This document shows, one piece after another, positions 24,973 to 33,784 of a DNA stretch of 64,000 bases. The notes below the pieces were generated by a model. That model worked only from the letters and a program-made list of their open reading frames with translations. It did not search any database and was not told the DNA's origin. The first letter of the stretch is position 1. Every line of letters starts with the position of its first letter. Where the stretch lies: positions 3,333,001 to 3,397,000 of the forward strand of contig NZ_JACGXA010000001.1 of the NCBI RefSeq assembly GCF_014138045.1, in the 5' to 3' direction. The translations under genes were made by a program, and so were the position numbers. Source of the stretch: Nocardioides ginsengisegetis (GTDB lineage Bacteria > Actinomycetota > Actinomycetes > Propionibacteriales > Nocardioidaceae).

Positions 24973-25613
24973 CCGGACCTCCGTTCAGCAACGGCCGGGC
25001 TCTCGCGCTCGATGAGGGCGGCGTTCGTGGTGGCGGAGCAGAGCAGGTCCTCGCCGTGCAGCAGCCGGACCTCGGAGCAGACCACGCGGTCGGTCACCTC
25101 GCGGGTGATCTCGAACGCCAGGTCCACCAGCAGTGGTGTGGGTCTTCGATAAGAGATGTCGAAGTCGCGGGTCGCCCCGGAGACCCCGAGGGCGCAGTTG
25201 TGGTGCTGGACGACCTCGTCGAAGAAGACCGCCAGGAACCCGCCGTTGACGCACCCCGCCGGGCCCTCGTACGCGATCGGGAAGTTGACGGTGCCGCATG
25301 CTCGCTCGGCGCTCTTCACGGCGATCGTGTAGACCGGGAACATCGGGTTGAAGGCCCCGATGTCACGGCAGTGGTCGACGAACACCCGACCGTCGCTGTG
25401 GACCCGCTCGCCGACCCGCGGGTGCATCGCCGCCGGCACCAGTCCGGCCAGCTCGTCGCGAGCTCGTTCCAGGACGCCGAGCAGCCCGTCGAGAACCGGG
25501 CTCCCCTGCTCCAGGCTGAGCACCTGCGCGGTGACCTCGCGGACCACCGCGGCGAAACGCTCCTGCTCGGGCAGTGGCTTGACGCCCCACTCCATCGGGT
25601 GCGCGGAGCTCAC
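24969..25613 (-). CDS. Hotdog-fold (PaaI-like) thioesterase family protein
   Basis: 214 residues from GTG 25613, overlapping the CaiB stop (GTGA). The C-terminal half carries the hotdog signature: F-P-I-A-Y-E-G-P-A-G-C-V-N-G-G-F-L-A-V-F-F-D-E-V-V-Q (helix with G-G-F and D-E), then D-F-D-I-S-Y-R-R-P-T-P-L. The Asp in F-F-D-E is a reasonable candidate for the catalytic acid. The N-terminal 80 residues are helical with no recognised domain. It sits between a CoA-transferase and a CoA-ligase, so it may hydrolyse stalled or misloaded CoA esters. Confidence 0.78.
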   Translation of the reverse strand: MSSAHPMEWGVKPLPEQERFAAVVREVTAQVLSLEQGSPVLDGLLGVLERARDELAGLVPAAMHPRVGERVHSDGRVFVDHCRDIGAFNPMFPVYTIAVKSAERACGTVNFPIAYEGPAGCVNGGFLAVFFDEVVQHHNCALGVSGATRDFDISYRRPTPLLVDLAFEITREVTDRVVCSEVRLLHGEDLLCSATTNAALIERESPAVAERRSG

Positions 25614-26794
25614 ACGATCCCCCGTGCGCGCAGGCCGGCGACCTCGGTGGACCCGATGCCGACCTCGGCGAGGATCTCGTCGGTGTGCTCGCCGAGCAGC
25701 GGTGCGCGGCGCCGGATCGTGCCCGGTGTCGCAGACATCCGGAACGGCGTCTCGATGATCGGCACTGGCTTGGCTGCCCCGGGGAAAGGCACCCGGTGCA
25801 GGTAGCCCATCGTCGCGATGTGCGCGTCCTCGAGCACGTCGGCGGTGGAGTGCAACGGCGCGGCTGGGAGCTTGAACGACTCCATCAGCCCGAGCGCCTC
25901 GGCCTTGGTCTTGTCCCGGCACCAGCCGGCCATCAGGTCGTTGAGGACGTCGCCGTTCTCCCAGCGCAGGTCGTCATCGGCGAAGCGCGGGTCGTCGAAC
26001 AGGTCGAGCCGGTCGACCAGTCGGCACCACCGCTTGAACATCGGCTGGCCGGCAACCTGGAGCAGCACCCAGCCGTCCTTGACCGCGAACAGGTCGCACG
26101 GCGCGACGGAGGTGCCGCGGTTGCCCATCCGGGGCTTGTCGGTCCCGAGCAGCTCGCGCTCAATCAGGAACGCGTTGGAGAGCATCAGAGCGGTCGGCAG
26201 CAGCGCCGACTCCACGTGCTGGCCCTGGCCGGTGCTGCGGTGGTGGAAGAGCGCCATCATCACGCCGATGGCCATGGTCATCGCGGTGCCGAAGTCGGCG
26301 TAGGGGACGACCGTGCGGATCGGCTGGTCGGCGAGGCCCTGCCGGGCGGTAGCGCCGGACATCACCTGTCCGGCGCCGTCGAACCCGATCCGGTGGCTGT
26401 AGGGGCCGCCCTCGCCGTACGCCGTCGCAGTGGCCAGGATGATGTCGGGCTTGATGGCGCGCAGGGTGTCGTAGTCCAGGCCGTTGGCGCGCAGACCGAC
26501 CAACGGCATGTTGGCGATGACGATGTCGGACTCCGCGACCAGCCGGCGGGTGATCTCGAGGCCCTCGGGTGTGGTGGTGTCCAGTGTCAGCGAGCGCTTG
26601 TTCCGGTTGCACTGCAGGAAGGTGCCGCCCTCGCCTCCCGCGGTCACGGCCTGGACCCAACGGTCCTCGCCGCCTTCGCGCTTCTCGACCCTGATCACGT
26701 CCGCACCCATGTCGGCCAGGATCGCGCTGCACCAGGGCGCGGCGATGAACCTGCCGAAGTCGAGGATCTTGATCCCGTCGAGCACGCCTCCCAC
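25610..26794 (-). CDS. CaiB/BaiF family CoA-transferase
   Basis: 394 residues, class III CoA-transferase. R-F-I-A-A-P-W-C near the N-terminus, C-N-R-N-K-R-S-L-T-L-D (62-72), and the candidate nucleophile D167 in V-P-Y-A-D-F-G-T-A. It starts immediately after the dehydrogenase stop (26795), so translation is probably coupled. It is middle-sized and complete, unlike fused two-domain members. In this operon it may exchange CoA between a degradation product and a new acid. Paralogous with the genes at 5059 and 45710, but not an obvious recent copy of either. Confidence 0.9.
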   Translation of the reverse strand: MGGVLDGIKILDFGRFIAAPWCSAILADMGADVIRVEKREGGEDRWVQAVTAGGEGGTFLQCNRNKRSLTLDTTTPEGLEITRRLVAESDIVIANMPLVGLRANGLDYDTLRAIKPDIILATATAYGEGGPYSHRIGFDGAGQVMSGATARQGLADQPIRTVVPYADFGTAMTMAIGVMMALFHHRSTGQGQHVESALLPTALMLSNAFLIERELLGTDKPRMGNRGTSVAPCDLFAVKDGWVLLQVAGQPMFKRWCRLVDRLDLFDDPRFADDDLRWENGDVLNDLMAGWCRDKTKAEALGLMESFKLPAAPLHSTADVLEDAHIATMGYLHRVPFPGAAKPVPIIETPFRMSATPGTIRRRAPLLGEHTDEILAEVGIGSTEVAGLRARGIV

Positions 26795-27997
26795 TCAGGC
26801 CCCCTTGGGGAGCCCGAGAATGCGCTCGGCGATCAGGTTGCGCTGGATCTGCGATGTTCCTGCGGCGATCGTGGTGTGCAGCCACCAGAGGTAGTCGTGC
26901 ACCAACCCGCCGGTGTCGGTGCCGGCGACCGGCGAACCGCCGATGGAGGGCCGGCCGGCCACCCGGACGAAGAGGTCGGCGATGTCCTGGACGAGCTCGG
27001 AGTAGCGCAGCTTCACCGCTGAGCCGAACTGCGCCGGCACCCCGGTGCGCTCCACCTCGGCGATGGAGAGCTGGGTCATCCGCCACAGTGCGGTGACCTC
27101 CGCCGCCATCGCCCCGACGTCACGGCGCAGTCCCGCGTCCTGCCAGGCGGTCTCGGACCCGACGTAGCGCTGCTTGGCCAGGGCCACCAGCGCGTGCAGG
27201 GTTTCCCGCATCTCGATGGTGTGCGAGGCGAAGGCGGTTCCGCGCTCGAAGCGCAGGGTGACGTTGGTGACCCGCCACCCGTCGTTCTCCGCACCCACGA
27301 GGTTCGCCACCGGCACCCGGACCCGGTCGAGGTAGATCTCGCAGAAATGGTCGTCGTTGTCGATCGTCTGCAACGGCCGAACCTCGATGCCCGGCAAGGA
27401 CATGTCCAGGATCAACCAGCTTATGCCCGCGTGCTTGGAGGCGCCGGGGTCGGTCCTGACGAGCAACTCGCAGTAGTCCGCCACCTGGGCACGCGTGCTC
27501 CAGATCTTGTGGCCGGTGACCAGGAAATGAGGTCCGGACTCGTCGTCCACGAGCTCCGCGCGGGTGCGCAACGAGGCCAGGTCCGAGCCGGCCTCGGGCT
27601 CGGAGAAGCCCTGGCACCAGACGTCCTGGCCGGTCAGGATCCGCGGCAGGTGGAAGGCACGCTGGGCCGGTGTGCCCTCGGCGATCAGCGTCGGACCGGC
27701 GTGCCGGGTGCCCACGAACATCGTGCCCGGAGCGGGTGCGCCGGCGCGGGCGTACTCCTCGAAGTAGACGAGCTGGTGGCCCAGCGGTGCGGCCCTCCCA
27801 CCGAACTCGCTCGGCCAGTTCATCCCGGCGTACCCGCCCTCGAAGAGGCGGTTCTGCCAAGACGCGTCATAGGCACGGCGGGCGGCCCAGTCGTGCTCGG
27901 TCGGAGGCGGACCCTGTTCGACCAGGGCGGTCGCGAACCAGTCGCGAATCTCGGCCCGGAAGGCGTCGTCCGAAGCAGTGGGCAGGAAGACGGACAT
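26795..27997 (-). CDS. Acyl-CoA dehydrogenase (alpha-type, lacks the C-terminal Glu)
   Basis: 400 residues from ATG 27997, which overlaps the synthetase stop (TGATG). It has F-S-E-P-E-A-G-S-D-L (about 134-143), the W-S-T-R-A substrate segment, and a C-terminus with I-A-A-G-T-S-Q-I-Q-R-N. The usual Y-E-G-T glutamate is Ala here. Dehydrogenases of this subgroup in mycobacterial steroid catabolism act as heterotetramers with a shorter partner. The 334-residue protein at 31881 in the same operon is the natural candidate partner, by inference. Substrate probably bulky. Confidence 0.9.
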   Translation of the reverse strand: MSVFLPTASDDAFRAEIRDWFATALVEQGPPPTEHDWAARRAYDASWQNRLFEGGYAGMNWPSEFGGRAAPLGHQLVYFEEYARAGAPAPGTMFVGTRHAGPTLIAEGTPAQRAFHLPRILTGQDVWCQGFSEPEAGSDLASLRTRAELVDDESGPHFLVTGHKIWSTRAQVADYCELLVRTDPGASKHAGISWLILDMSLPGIEVRPLQTIDNDDHFCEIYLDRVRVPVANLVGAENDGWRVTNVTLRFERGTAFASHTIEMRETLHALVALAKQRYVGSETAWQDAGLRRDVGAMAAEVTALWRMTQLSIAEVERTGVPAQFGSAVKLRYSELVQDIADLFVRVAGRPSIGGSPVAGTDTGGLVHDYLWWLHTTIAAGTSQIQRNLIAERILGLPKGA

Positions 27998-29466
27998 CAG
28001 GACTCCTCGGAGATCAGGGCACGGGCAGCGGTGAGGTCGACCTTCCCGGAGGCGGTGCGCGGCAGCACGTCGACGATCTGAAGCAGGGCAGGCATCTCGT
28101 AGCGGGCCAGACGCGGCGCGATGTCGGCGAGCAGGTCCTCGACGCTCCGCTGGTGTCCGTGACGGAGCTCGACGAGCGCGACCGGGATCTCTCCCAGCCG
28201 GTCGTCGGGCACCCCGAAGACGGACGCGGCGCGCACTGCGGACAGCTGCTCGAGGGCCGAGCGGACAGTGTCGGGCTGGACCTTGAAACCGCCGCGGATG
28301 ATGGTCTGGTCGGCGCGACCGAGGATCCAGAGGAACCCGTCGGCGTCGATCCGCGCCAGGTCCGTGGTCCGCATCCAGGCCGCGTCGGGGCCGAACTGGG
28401 CCGGACGCACCTCGAGCAGGCCGGTGACATCGGCGCCGAGGTCGGTGCCGTCCTCGTCCACGACCCTCAGGCCACACCCGGCGTGCGCGCGGCCGACGCT
28501 GCCACGCTTGGTCGGGGCGTATCTCTGGTGGTCCCTGAGGTTCCAGCCGGCGACACCCCCGCCGAACTCGGTGGCCGCGTACGACGTGAGCACCGGGACC
28601 CCGAACCGCTCGGCGAACGCGTCCGCGTCGACGGGGTCGAGGGGCGCCGTCCCCGAGGTCACCGAGAGCAACGACGCCAGGTCGTCGCGGGTGAGGTCGG
28701 ACTCGAGCACCATCCGCAGCGCGGTGGGCACCAGGCTCGCGGTCTTGGGCCGGTGCCGACGGACGGCGTCGGCCCAGAGCGCGACGTCGAAGCGCGGGAG
28801 CAGCGCGAACGACCGGCCGTCCAGCACGCACTGGAGGGTGCGGAAGACGCCGCTGAGGTGGACCAGCGGCGAGTTGACGATGGCGACGCCCCGGCGCAGC
28901 GTGGGCGCGGTCTCGGACGAGGACTCGTAGTGCTTGGCGCCGGCCAGCGTGCGCAGCAGGACCTGCGCACTCAACTCGATCCGCTTCGGCGGGCCGGTGG
29001 TGCCGCTGGTCAGCATCAGCACCGCAACTCCCGGACGCGGGGTCGACCGCGCGACGCTCACTCCCCCAGCCACGCCGCCGGGGCCTAAGGCGAGGCGCGG
29101 CAGGCCGAACGTCCTGTCGGTGAATTCCGCGAGGTCCTGGCCGTTGCCGATCAGCAGGTCCAGGTCCAGCGCCGCGAGGTCGGCGCGGACCCGGTCGCCG
29201 CCCAGGCTGGGGTTGATCGTGACGACGCAGCAGTCGGCGAGCAGCACGCCCAGGACCGCGGCGACGTGCTGCGGGGTGTTGCGCAGCAGGATCCCGACCG
29301 GGGCTCCCGGGCTCGGCAACCGGGTCGCGACAGCGCGGGCCATCTCGGCGATCCGCCCCCAGGTCCACCACTCGCCGTCGAACTCGATCAGGTTGGCCTG
29401 TGGGTCGAGCGCCATCACGTGCCGCAGCCGCTCGGCAACCAGGTTGCTCTCGGTCGTCGAGGTCAT
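27997..29466 (-). CDS. Acyl-CoA synthetase (AMP-binding)
   Basis: 489 residues. M-L-T-S-G-T-T-G-P-P-K phosphate loop (about 160), S-Y-A-A-T-E-F-G-G motif, T-T-D-L-A-R-I-D and G-R-A-D-Q-T-I-I-R-G-G-F-K, catalytic Lys in A-S-G-K-V-D-L. After the phosphate loop the lysine is followed by R-I-E-L rather than the common G-V, a small deviation. The ATG at 29466 is coupled to the preceding crotonase. On the short side for the family but complete. The acid it activates is unknown. Confidence 0.91.
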   Translation of the reverse strand: MTSTTESNLVAERLRHVMALDPQANLIEFDGEWWTWGRIAEMARAVATRLPSPGAPVGILLRNTPQHVAAVLGVLLADCCVVTINPSLGGDRVRADLAALDLDLLIGNGQDLAEFTDRTFGLPRLALGPGGVAGGVSVARSTPRPGVAVLMLTSGTTGPPKRIELSAQVLLRTLAGAKHYESSSETAPTLRRGVAIVNSPLVHLSGVFRTLQCVLDGRSFALLPRFDVALWADAVRRHRPKTASLVPTALRMVLESDLTRDDLASLLSVTSGTAPLDPVDADAFAERFGVPVLTSYAATEFGGGVAGWNLRDHQRYAPTKRGSVGRAHAGCGLRVVDEDGTDLGADVTGLLEVRPAQFGPDAAWMRTTDLARIDADGFLWILGRADQTIIRGGFKVQPDTVRSALEQLSAVRAASVFGVPDDRLGEIPVALVELRHGHQRSVEDLLADIAPRLARYEMPALLQIVDVLPRTASGKVDLTAARALISEES

Positions 29467-30248
29467 CGGCGCTCTCCCGTGCCCTTGCGCATCCCCTCAC
29501 GCGTCACCTGTGCCATCCCGATCGGGTTTCCGATCCGGGTGTAGGCAAGACCCTGCTCGACGGCGACCCGATACGGCTTGTCGAGCGACTCCCAGATCGC
29601 CCGGACGGTCCCCTGGGTGGCGGCCGACGGCTTCGCGGCGATCCGGGTGGCGAGCGCGTCGGCGCGGGCCCACAACTGGTCGCGGTCGGCGACGACCTCG
29701 GAGACCAGACCGATCCGCAGCGCGGTCGTAGCGGTGACCCGCTCGTCGTTGCCGGCCAGAGCGATCCGCAGCGTGTCGCCGAGGCCGATCCTTCGCATCA
29801 GGCCGATCGGCTCGATCGCGGAGACCATCCCGAAGGTGACGTGAGAGTCGAAGAACGTCGCGTCCTCAGAGCAGAGCACCACGTCGGCCTCGTTGAGGAA
29901 GTAGAACGCACCCGCGGTGCACATCCCCTGGACCGCACAGACGACCGGTTTCCAGAGCTTCTGCCACTTCGGGCTGAGCAGCTCACCGGGGTCCTCGTGG
30001 TTCCAGATGTCGTCGGGCTGGCCGTAGCTCTCCTGGACGTCGAGGCCGGCGCAGAAGGCCTTGTCACCGGCTGCACGAAGGACGACGGCGTGCACGGTCT
30101 CGTCGAACTTGAGCCGGTGCCAGACCCGCGCGACCTCCTCGCACATCTGCCGGTTGAAGGCGTTGAGACGGTCCGGCCGGTTCAAGGTCACGGTCGCGAC
30201 GTGCGTCTCCGTGTCGATGTCGAGGAGCAGGGTGCCGTACTCGCTCAT
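29463..30248 (-). CDS. Enoyl-CoA hydratase/isomerase family protein
   Basis: 261 residues, crotonase fold. ATG 30248 is preferred to the in-frame ATG 30260, because 30248 gives an exact ATGA overlap with the upstream stop and the M-S-E-Y start shared by its paralogue at 21778. F-C-A-G-L-D (oxyanion hole), then T-A-G-A-F-Y-F-L and S-H-V-T-F-G-M-V-S-A-I-E-P: the second acid/base Glu is replaced by the V-S-A segment. The same replacement is present in the adjacent gene at 30245, so the two look like diverged tandem duplicates of a non-classical crotonase. Confidence 0.88.
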   Translation of the reverse strand: MSEYGTLLLDIDTETHVATVTLNRPDRLNAFNRQMCEEVARVWHRLKFDETVHAVVLRAAGDKAFCAGLDVQESYGQPDDIWNHEDPGELLSPKWQKLWKPVVCAVQGMCTAGAFYFLNEADVVLCSEDATFFDSHVTFGMVSAIEPIGLMRRIGLGDTLRIALAGNDERVTATTALRIGLVSEVVADRDQLWARADALATRIAAKPSAATQGTVRAIWESLDKPYRVAVEQGLAYTRIGNPIGMAQVTREGMRKGTGERR

Positions 30249-31054
30249 CTGCACTGCCATTCCGGGGCGCGCTTCTCCACGAACGCCTTCGGCCCCTCCA
30301 GCGCGTCCTCGGTGCGGGTGACCCGCTCGCGGTAGGTCTCCGCGAGCAGCTCAGCCTCGTAGACGGGGAGCGCGAGTCCCTTGCGGATGGCCATCCGGGT
30401 GCCCCGCACGGCCAGCGGCGCATTCCTGTTGACCATCCGGGCGATCTCCCGGGCGCGGTCGGGAAGCTCGTCGACGGGCACCAGCTCGGTGATCAGACCC
30501 AGGTCGTAAAAGCGTTGGGCGGAGAGCCGTTCCTGCTTGCCCATCAGCGCGAACCTCATCGCCACGTTCAGGGGCAGCACCCGGGCGTACCGGACGGCCT
30601 CGCGCGCCGAGACCAGCCCGATCGAGACATGAGGGTCGAGGAACTCGACGTGGTCCGCGGCGATCACGACGTCGGCTGTGGAGAGCAGATCCATGCCCGC
30701 GCCGGCGCACAGCCCCTGGATGGCGGCGACCACCGGCTTGGTCATCGTGCGGAACGGCGGGCTCGCCTCCTGCGGGGCGTCCCACTGTTCGTGGGTCGAG
30801 AGATACGCCTCTTCGTAGACGACCTGGCCAGTGCCGGGGATGTCACTGACATCTGCTCCGGTGCAGAACGCACGACCGACCCCGGTGACGATGACGATCC
30901 ACACTTCGGGGTCCGCCTCCGCCGCGGCGTAGGCGTCCTTGAGCTCGCGCGCCATCAGCGGGCTGATCGCGTTGAGAACCTCGGGACGGTTCAGCGTGAT
31001 CGTGGCGATCCGCTCACTGACGTCGTACAGGATCGTCTCGTAAGTCATGCTCAC
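30245..31054 (-). CDS. Enoyl-CoA hydratase/isomerase family protein
   Basis: 269 residues, crotonase fold. F-C-T-G-A-D, L-C-A-G-A-G-M-D-L and P-H-V-S-I-G-L-V-S-A-R-E-A-V-R form the active-site segments. As in the neighbouring gene at 29463, the P-E motif is replaced by H-V-S-I-G-L-V-S-A. The two also share the order of flanking residues, indicating duplication. ATG 31054 is followed two codons later by a second in-frame ATG (31048); the true start could be either. A 27-bp gap separates it from the crotonase at 31082. Role probably hydration, isomerisation or hydrolysis of a CoA intermediate. Confidence 0.88.
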   Translation of the reverse strand: MSMTYETILYDVSERIATITLNRPEVLNAISPLMARELKDAYAAAEADPEVWIVIVTGVGRAFCTGADVSDIPGTGQVVYEEAYLSTHEQWDAPQEASPPFRTMTKPVVAAIQGLCAGAGMDLLSTADVVIAADHVEFLDPHVSIGLVSAREAVRYARVLPLNVAMRFALMGKQERLSAQRFYDLGLITELVPVDELPDRAREIARMVNRNAPLAVRGTRMAIRKGLALPVYEAELLAETYRERVTRTEDALEGPKAFVEKRAPEWQCR

Positions 31055-31081
31055 GTCCCCTCGCTGGGCGGCATTGGCTTC

Positions 31082-31888
31082 TCAGTTCCCTCGGAACTGG
31101 GGGTCCCGGCGTTCGGAGAAGGCCTTCAGGCCCTCCCGGAAGTCGGAGGTGCGGGCAGCCAGCTCGAGGCCATAGGACTCGTCGGCCAGGGCTTGGGTGA
31201 GCGTCGACTCGGCGGAGCGGACCAGCTGCTGCTTGGTCAGGCCGAGCGCCACCGTCGGTCCCCCGGCGAGCCTGTCCACCAGGGCGAGTGCGGCGGCCTC
31301 GACGTGCGGAGCCGGGACGGCCTCGTGGATCAGCCCCCACTCCGCGGCGGTCGATCCGGTGACCAACTCGCCGAGCAGCAACATCCGTCGTGCCCGCGCG
31401 AGGCCGGCGAGGCGGGGCAGCAACCAGGTGGACCCGGTGTCGGGAGTGAAGCCACGCAGCACGAACGGCTCCCAGAAGCTGGCGTCCTCGGCGGCGACCG
31501 TGAAGTCGGCAGCCAGGGCAAGCTGGCAGCCCATACCGGCGGCGATCCCGCGCACGCTGGCGACCACGGGCAGCTGGATCGTGAGCAGCAGCTCGATGAC
31601 ACGATGGCTCTGCAGCGGCAGGCGGCGCACCAGGCTGGCGGGGCGGGGCCTGCCGCCGGGCTGGTCCTCTCGGCTGTTGTTGGCGGCCACCCAGTCCGAG
31701 CCGGAGCAGAAGTTGTCGCCGGCCGCGGTCAGGTGGATCACCCGGAGTGACTCGTCGAGTGCGGCGGACTCGAGGACCTCCACCAAGCGCCGCTGCGCAA
31801 CCTGGTCGAGGGCGTTCTTCTTCTCCGGCCGGTCCAGGCTGACCGTCAGCACGCCGTCCGCCGCAGCGGCCTCGATGCCCTCAGTCAC
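31082..31888 (-). CDS. Enoyl-CoA hydratase/isomerase family protein
   Basis: 268 residues from GTG 31888, which overlaps the dehydrogenase stop by 8 bp. F-C-S-G-S-D-W and I-A-A-G-M-G-C-Q-L-A form the oxyanion hole. R-G-F-T-P-D-T-G-S-T-W-L-L-P-R carries Asp at the second acid/base position, like the protein at 11816 and PaaG/isomerase relatives. Three crotonases in a row (31082, 30245, 29463) occur here, suggesting sequential double-bond chemistry on one multi-unsaturated or ring-containing intermediate rather than simple redundancy; that is inference. Confidence 0.9.
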   Translation of the reverse strand: MTEGIEAAAADGVLTVSLDRPEKKNALDQVAQRRLVEVLESAALDESLRVIHLTAAGDNFCSGSDWVAANNSREDQPGGRPRPASLVRRLPLQSHRVIELLLTIQLPVVASVRGIAAGMGCQLALAADFTVAAEDASFWEPFVLRGFTPDTGSTWLLPRLAGLARARRMLLLGELVTGSTAAEWGLIHEAVPAPHVEAAALALVDRLAGGPTVALGLTKQQLVRSAESTLTQALADESYGLELAARTSDFREGLKAFSERRDPQFRGN

Positions 31889-32885
31889 GAGAACCTCCGG
31901 CGAGGGCGTGCGCGACGGCGAGGGCATGCTCGCCGGTAGTGCCGAACTCGTGCTCGAGCAGCCAGGTCCGCTTGAGCAACAGGTGCGGGGGCGTCTCCCA
32001 GGCAAAACCCATCCCGCCGAACACCTGGACGGCCGTGCGGGAGTTCCCGTCGGCGGCCTTGGCCGCCAGCAGCTGGGCTGCGGGGAGGTCGTACCCGTCC
32101 CCGTCGGCACCCGCCCCGCGGAGCTCGGCCGCGGCGTAGACGGCGGCCCGAGCCAGATTGGTGCGGGCGTAGGAGTCGGCGAGCAGGTGCTTGATCGCCT
32201 GGAAGCTGCCGATCGGCCGGCCGAACTGGTGTCGGTCCTTGGCGTAGGCCACGGCCACGTCCAGGGCCGCCTGGCTCACGCCCAGCAGGGTCGCTGCGGT
32301 GAGCAGGCCACCGATCTTGCGCAACCGGTCGGCATCCTCGGCTCCCCCGACCTGCTCGGCGTCCGGCAGGAACCCGATCCGGGAGACCGGGGTCTCCGGG
32401 TCGATCGGCGCGTCCAGGAGCACGGACTCGACGTCGCGGGTGTCGAAGATCCGCACGGCGTCCGACCACAGCACGAGCAATCTGTCGGCGCCCGCGAAGT
32501 GCGGGACCAAGACGGCGTCGCCGGGTCGCACGACGGTCAGATCGACCCCGGCGACCACCAGATCTCCTGCCGCGAGCGCGGGGTTGACCAGGGCCGCCAG
32601 CTGGGTCCACACCAGCGGACCGGGCGCGCGGTGCTCGCCGAGCACCTCGAATGTCCGGGCGAGGTCATCGAGGCCCAACCCGATACCGCCGTCGTCCTCG
32701 GTCAGGATCAGGGAGAAGAGGCCAAGCCCGGCGAGCTGGTGCCACCACGAGCGGTCGAGCTCGAACGGGACCGGCCCGGCCAACGCAGCGTCCTCGCGCT
32801 TTCCGAGGAACTCACGGAGCACGAGCAGGAGCTCCTCGCGCGCCTCATCGGTTCCGCCGTCCATCGCGCCCTTCACCCGCTCCAT
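31881..32885 (-). CDS. Short acyl-CoA dehydrogenase (beta-type partner)
   Basis: 334 residues, shorter than the usual 380-400 and with a degenerate middle domain. The N-terminal helical part and the C-terminal helical bundle (A-K-D-R-H-Q-F-G-R-P-I-G-S-F-Q and F-G-G-M-G-F-A-W-E) are kept. This matches the smaller subunit of heteromeric dehydrogenases such as those of cholesterol breakdown. The likely partner is the alpha-type protein at 26795. ATG 32885 is the first start; ATG 32864 with an upstream GAAGGG is an alternative. It opens the twelve-gene leftward operon and is divergent from the SDR at 32951. Confidence 0.88.
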   Translation of the reverse strand: MERVKGAMDGGTDEAREELLLVLREFLGKREDAALAGPVPFELDRSWWHQLAGLGLFSLILTEDDGGIGLGLDDLARTFEVLGEHRAPGPLVWTQLAALVNPALAAGDLVVAGVDLTVVRPGDAVLVPHFAGADRLLVLWSDAVRIFDTRDVESVLLDAPIDPETPVSRIGFLPDAEQVGGAEDADRLRKIGGLLTAATLLGVSQAALDVAVAYAKDRHQFGRPIGSFQAIKHLLADSYARTNLARAAVYAAAELRGAGADGDGYDLPAAQLLAAKAADGNSRTAVQVFGGMGFAWETPPHLLLKRTWLLEHEFGTTGEHALAVAHALAGGSRD

Positions 32886-32950
32886 TTCGATTCTCTGGGA
32901 GTATCATTACCGAAAGTTGACAGTATCATTACCAGAATGGAGAAGCGAGG
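32886..32950. promoter_or_regulatory. Divergent promoter with two phased operator-like repeats
   Basis: GGGAGT-ATC-ATTACC (32897-32911) and GACAGT-ATC-ATTACC (32919-32933), centres 22 bp apart. They also form a direct repeat of AGTATCATTACC. On the other strand each reads GGTAAT-GAT-ACT, matching the 48179 site. The whole space between the two start codons is only 65 bp. Confidence 0.55.
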
Positions 32951-33754
32951 ATGGAATTCGGTCTGTTCGGCGCCCGGGCAGTCGTCACCGGCGGCTCGAA
33001 GGGGATAGGGCGTGCGGTCGCCGAGACGCTCGCCGCCGAGGGCGCCAGCGTCGCTGTGATGGCCCGCGGGCAGGAGGCGATCAACGCCAGCGTCGCTGCC
33101 CTGCACGCTGCCGGGAGCACCGACTCGTTCGGCGTCGTCACCGACTTCGCCGACGCAGGCTCGATCACGGCCAGCTTCGCCGAGGTCGCCCAACGCTGGG
33201 ACGAGCTCAACGTCCTGGTCCACACGATCGGTCCGAAGGGCGGCGCCTTCGAGAACCTCGACGACGACGCCTGGGCGGAGACCCTGAACCTCGGCACGAT
33301 GGGCACGGTCCGGGCGGTCCGGGCCGCGCTGCCGCTGCTGCGCGCCGCCGAGTGGGGCCGCATCGTGACGTTCGCGGCCTCCTCGATCCGGCGGCCCAAC
33401 AACCGCACCATCGCCTACACGGCGTCGAAGTCGGCGACCGCGAGCATCACCAAGACGCTTGCCAAGGAGCTCGGCGCGGCCGGAATCCTGGTCAACTGCG
33501 TCTGCCCAGGAACCATCGTCTCGGCCAGCTTCACGGAGAGCCTCGCTCCCTGGCTCGCCGCCGACGGCTTGGACGCGACCGACCCGATCGACGTCATGAC
33601 CTGGATCAGGGACAAGTTCGGCGAGTCCGCCTCCCTGGGCCGCGCCGGTCTTCCCGAGGAGGTCGCCTCGCTGACGACATATCTGGTCTCGCGGCGCAAC
33701 GGCTACGTCACCGGCGCCACGATCAACGTGGACGGCGGCTCAGACTTCTTCTAG
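32951..33754 (+). CDS. Short-chain dehydrogenase/reductase
   Basis: 267 residues. TGGSKGIG 13-20, S144, Y156-T-A-S-K160. The N-N-A-G motif reads H-T-I-G, so the catalytic Asn is absent, as in several SDRs of this window. The C-terminal V-N-V-D-G-G-S is standard. A single gene driven by the divergent operator-bearing promoter. It is followed by a good hairpin terminator before the convergent SnoaL-like gene. It may act on a ketone or hydroxyl formed by the neighbouring beta-oxidation operon; substrate unknown. Confidence 0.87.
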   Translation: MEFGLFGARAVVTGGSKGIGRAVAETLAAEGASVAVMARGQEAINASVAALHAAGSTDSFGVVTDFADAGSITASFAEVAQRWDELNVLVHTIGPKGGAFENLDDDAWAETLNLGTMGTVRAVRAALPLLRAAEWGRIVTFAASSIRRPNNRTIAYTASKSATASITKTLAKELGAAGILVNCVCPGTIVSASFTESLAPWLAADGLDATDPIDVMTWIRDKFGESASLGRAGLPEEVASLTTYLVSRRNGYVTGATINVDGGSDFF

Positions 33755-33756
33755 GC

Positions 33757-33774
33757 CAGCTCCCGGCGGAGCTG
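33757..33774. terminator. Bidirectional hairpin terminator
   Basis: CAGCTCC-CGGC-GGAGCTG gives a perfect 7-bp stem with a 4-nt loop, 3 bp after the SDR stop and 11 bp before the convergent gene's stop, followed on the + strand by AGTCTT. Confidence 0.65.
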
Positions 33775-33784
33775 AGTCTTCGCA

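Noticed and set aside
25685..27022. Long + strand frame opposite CaiB and ACAD genes
   Set aside because: Shadow frame crossing two genes; no start signal and no motif.
26795..29500. 901-codon frame as one giant protein
   Set aside because: Only 26795-27997 is the dehydrogenase; the rest is a shadow of the synthetase 27997-29466.
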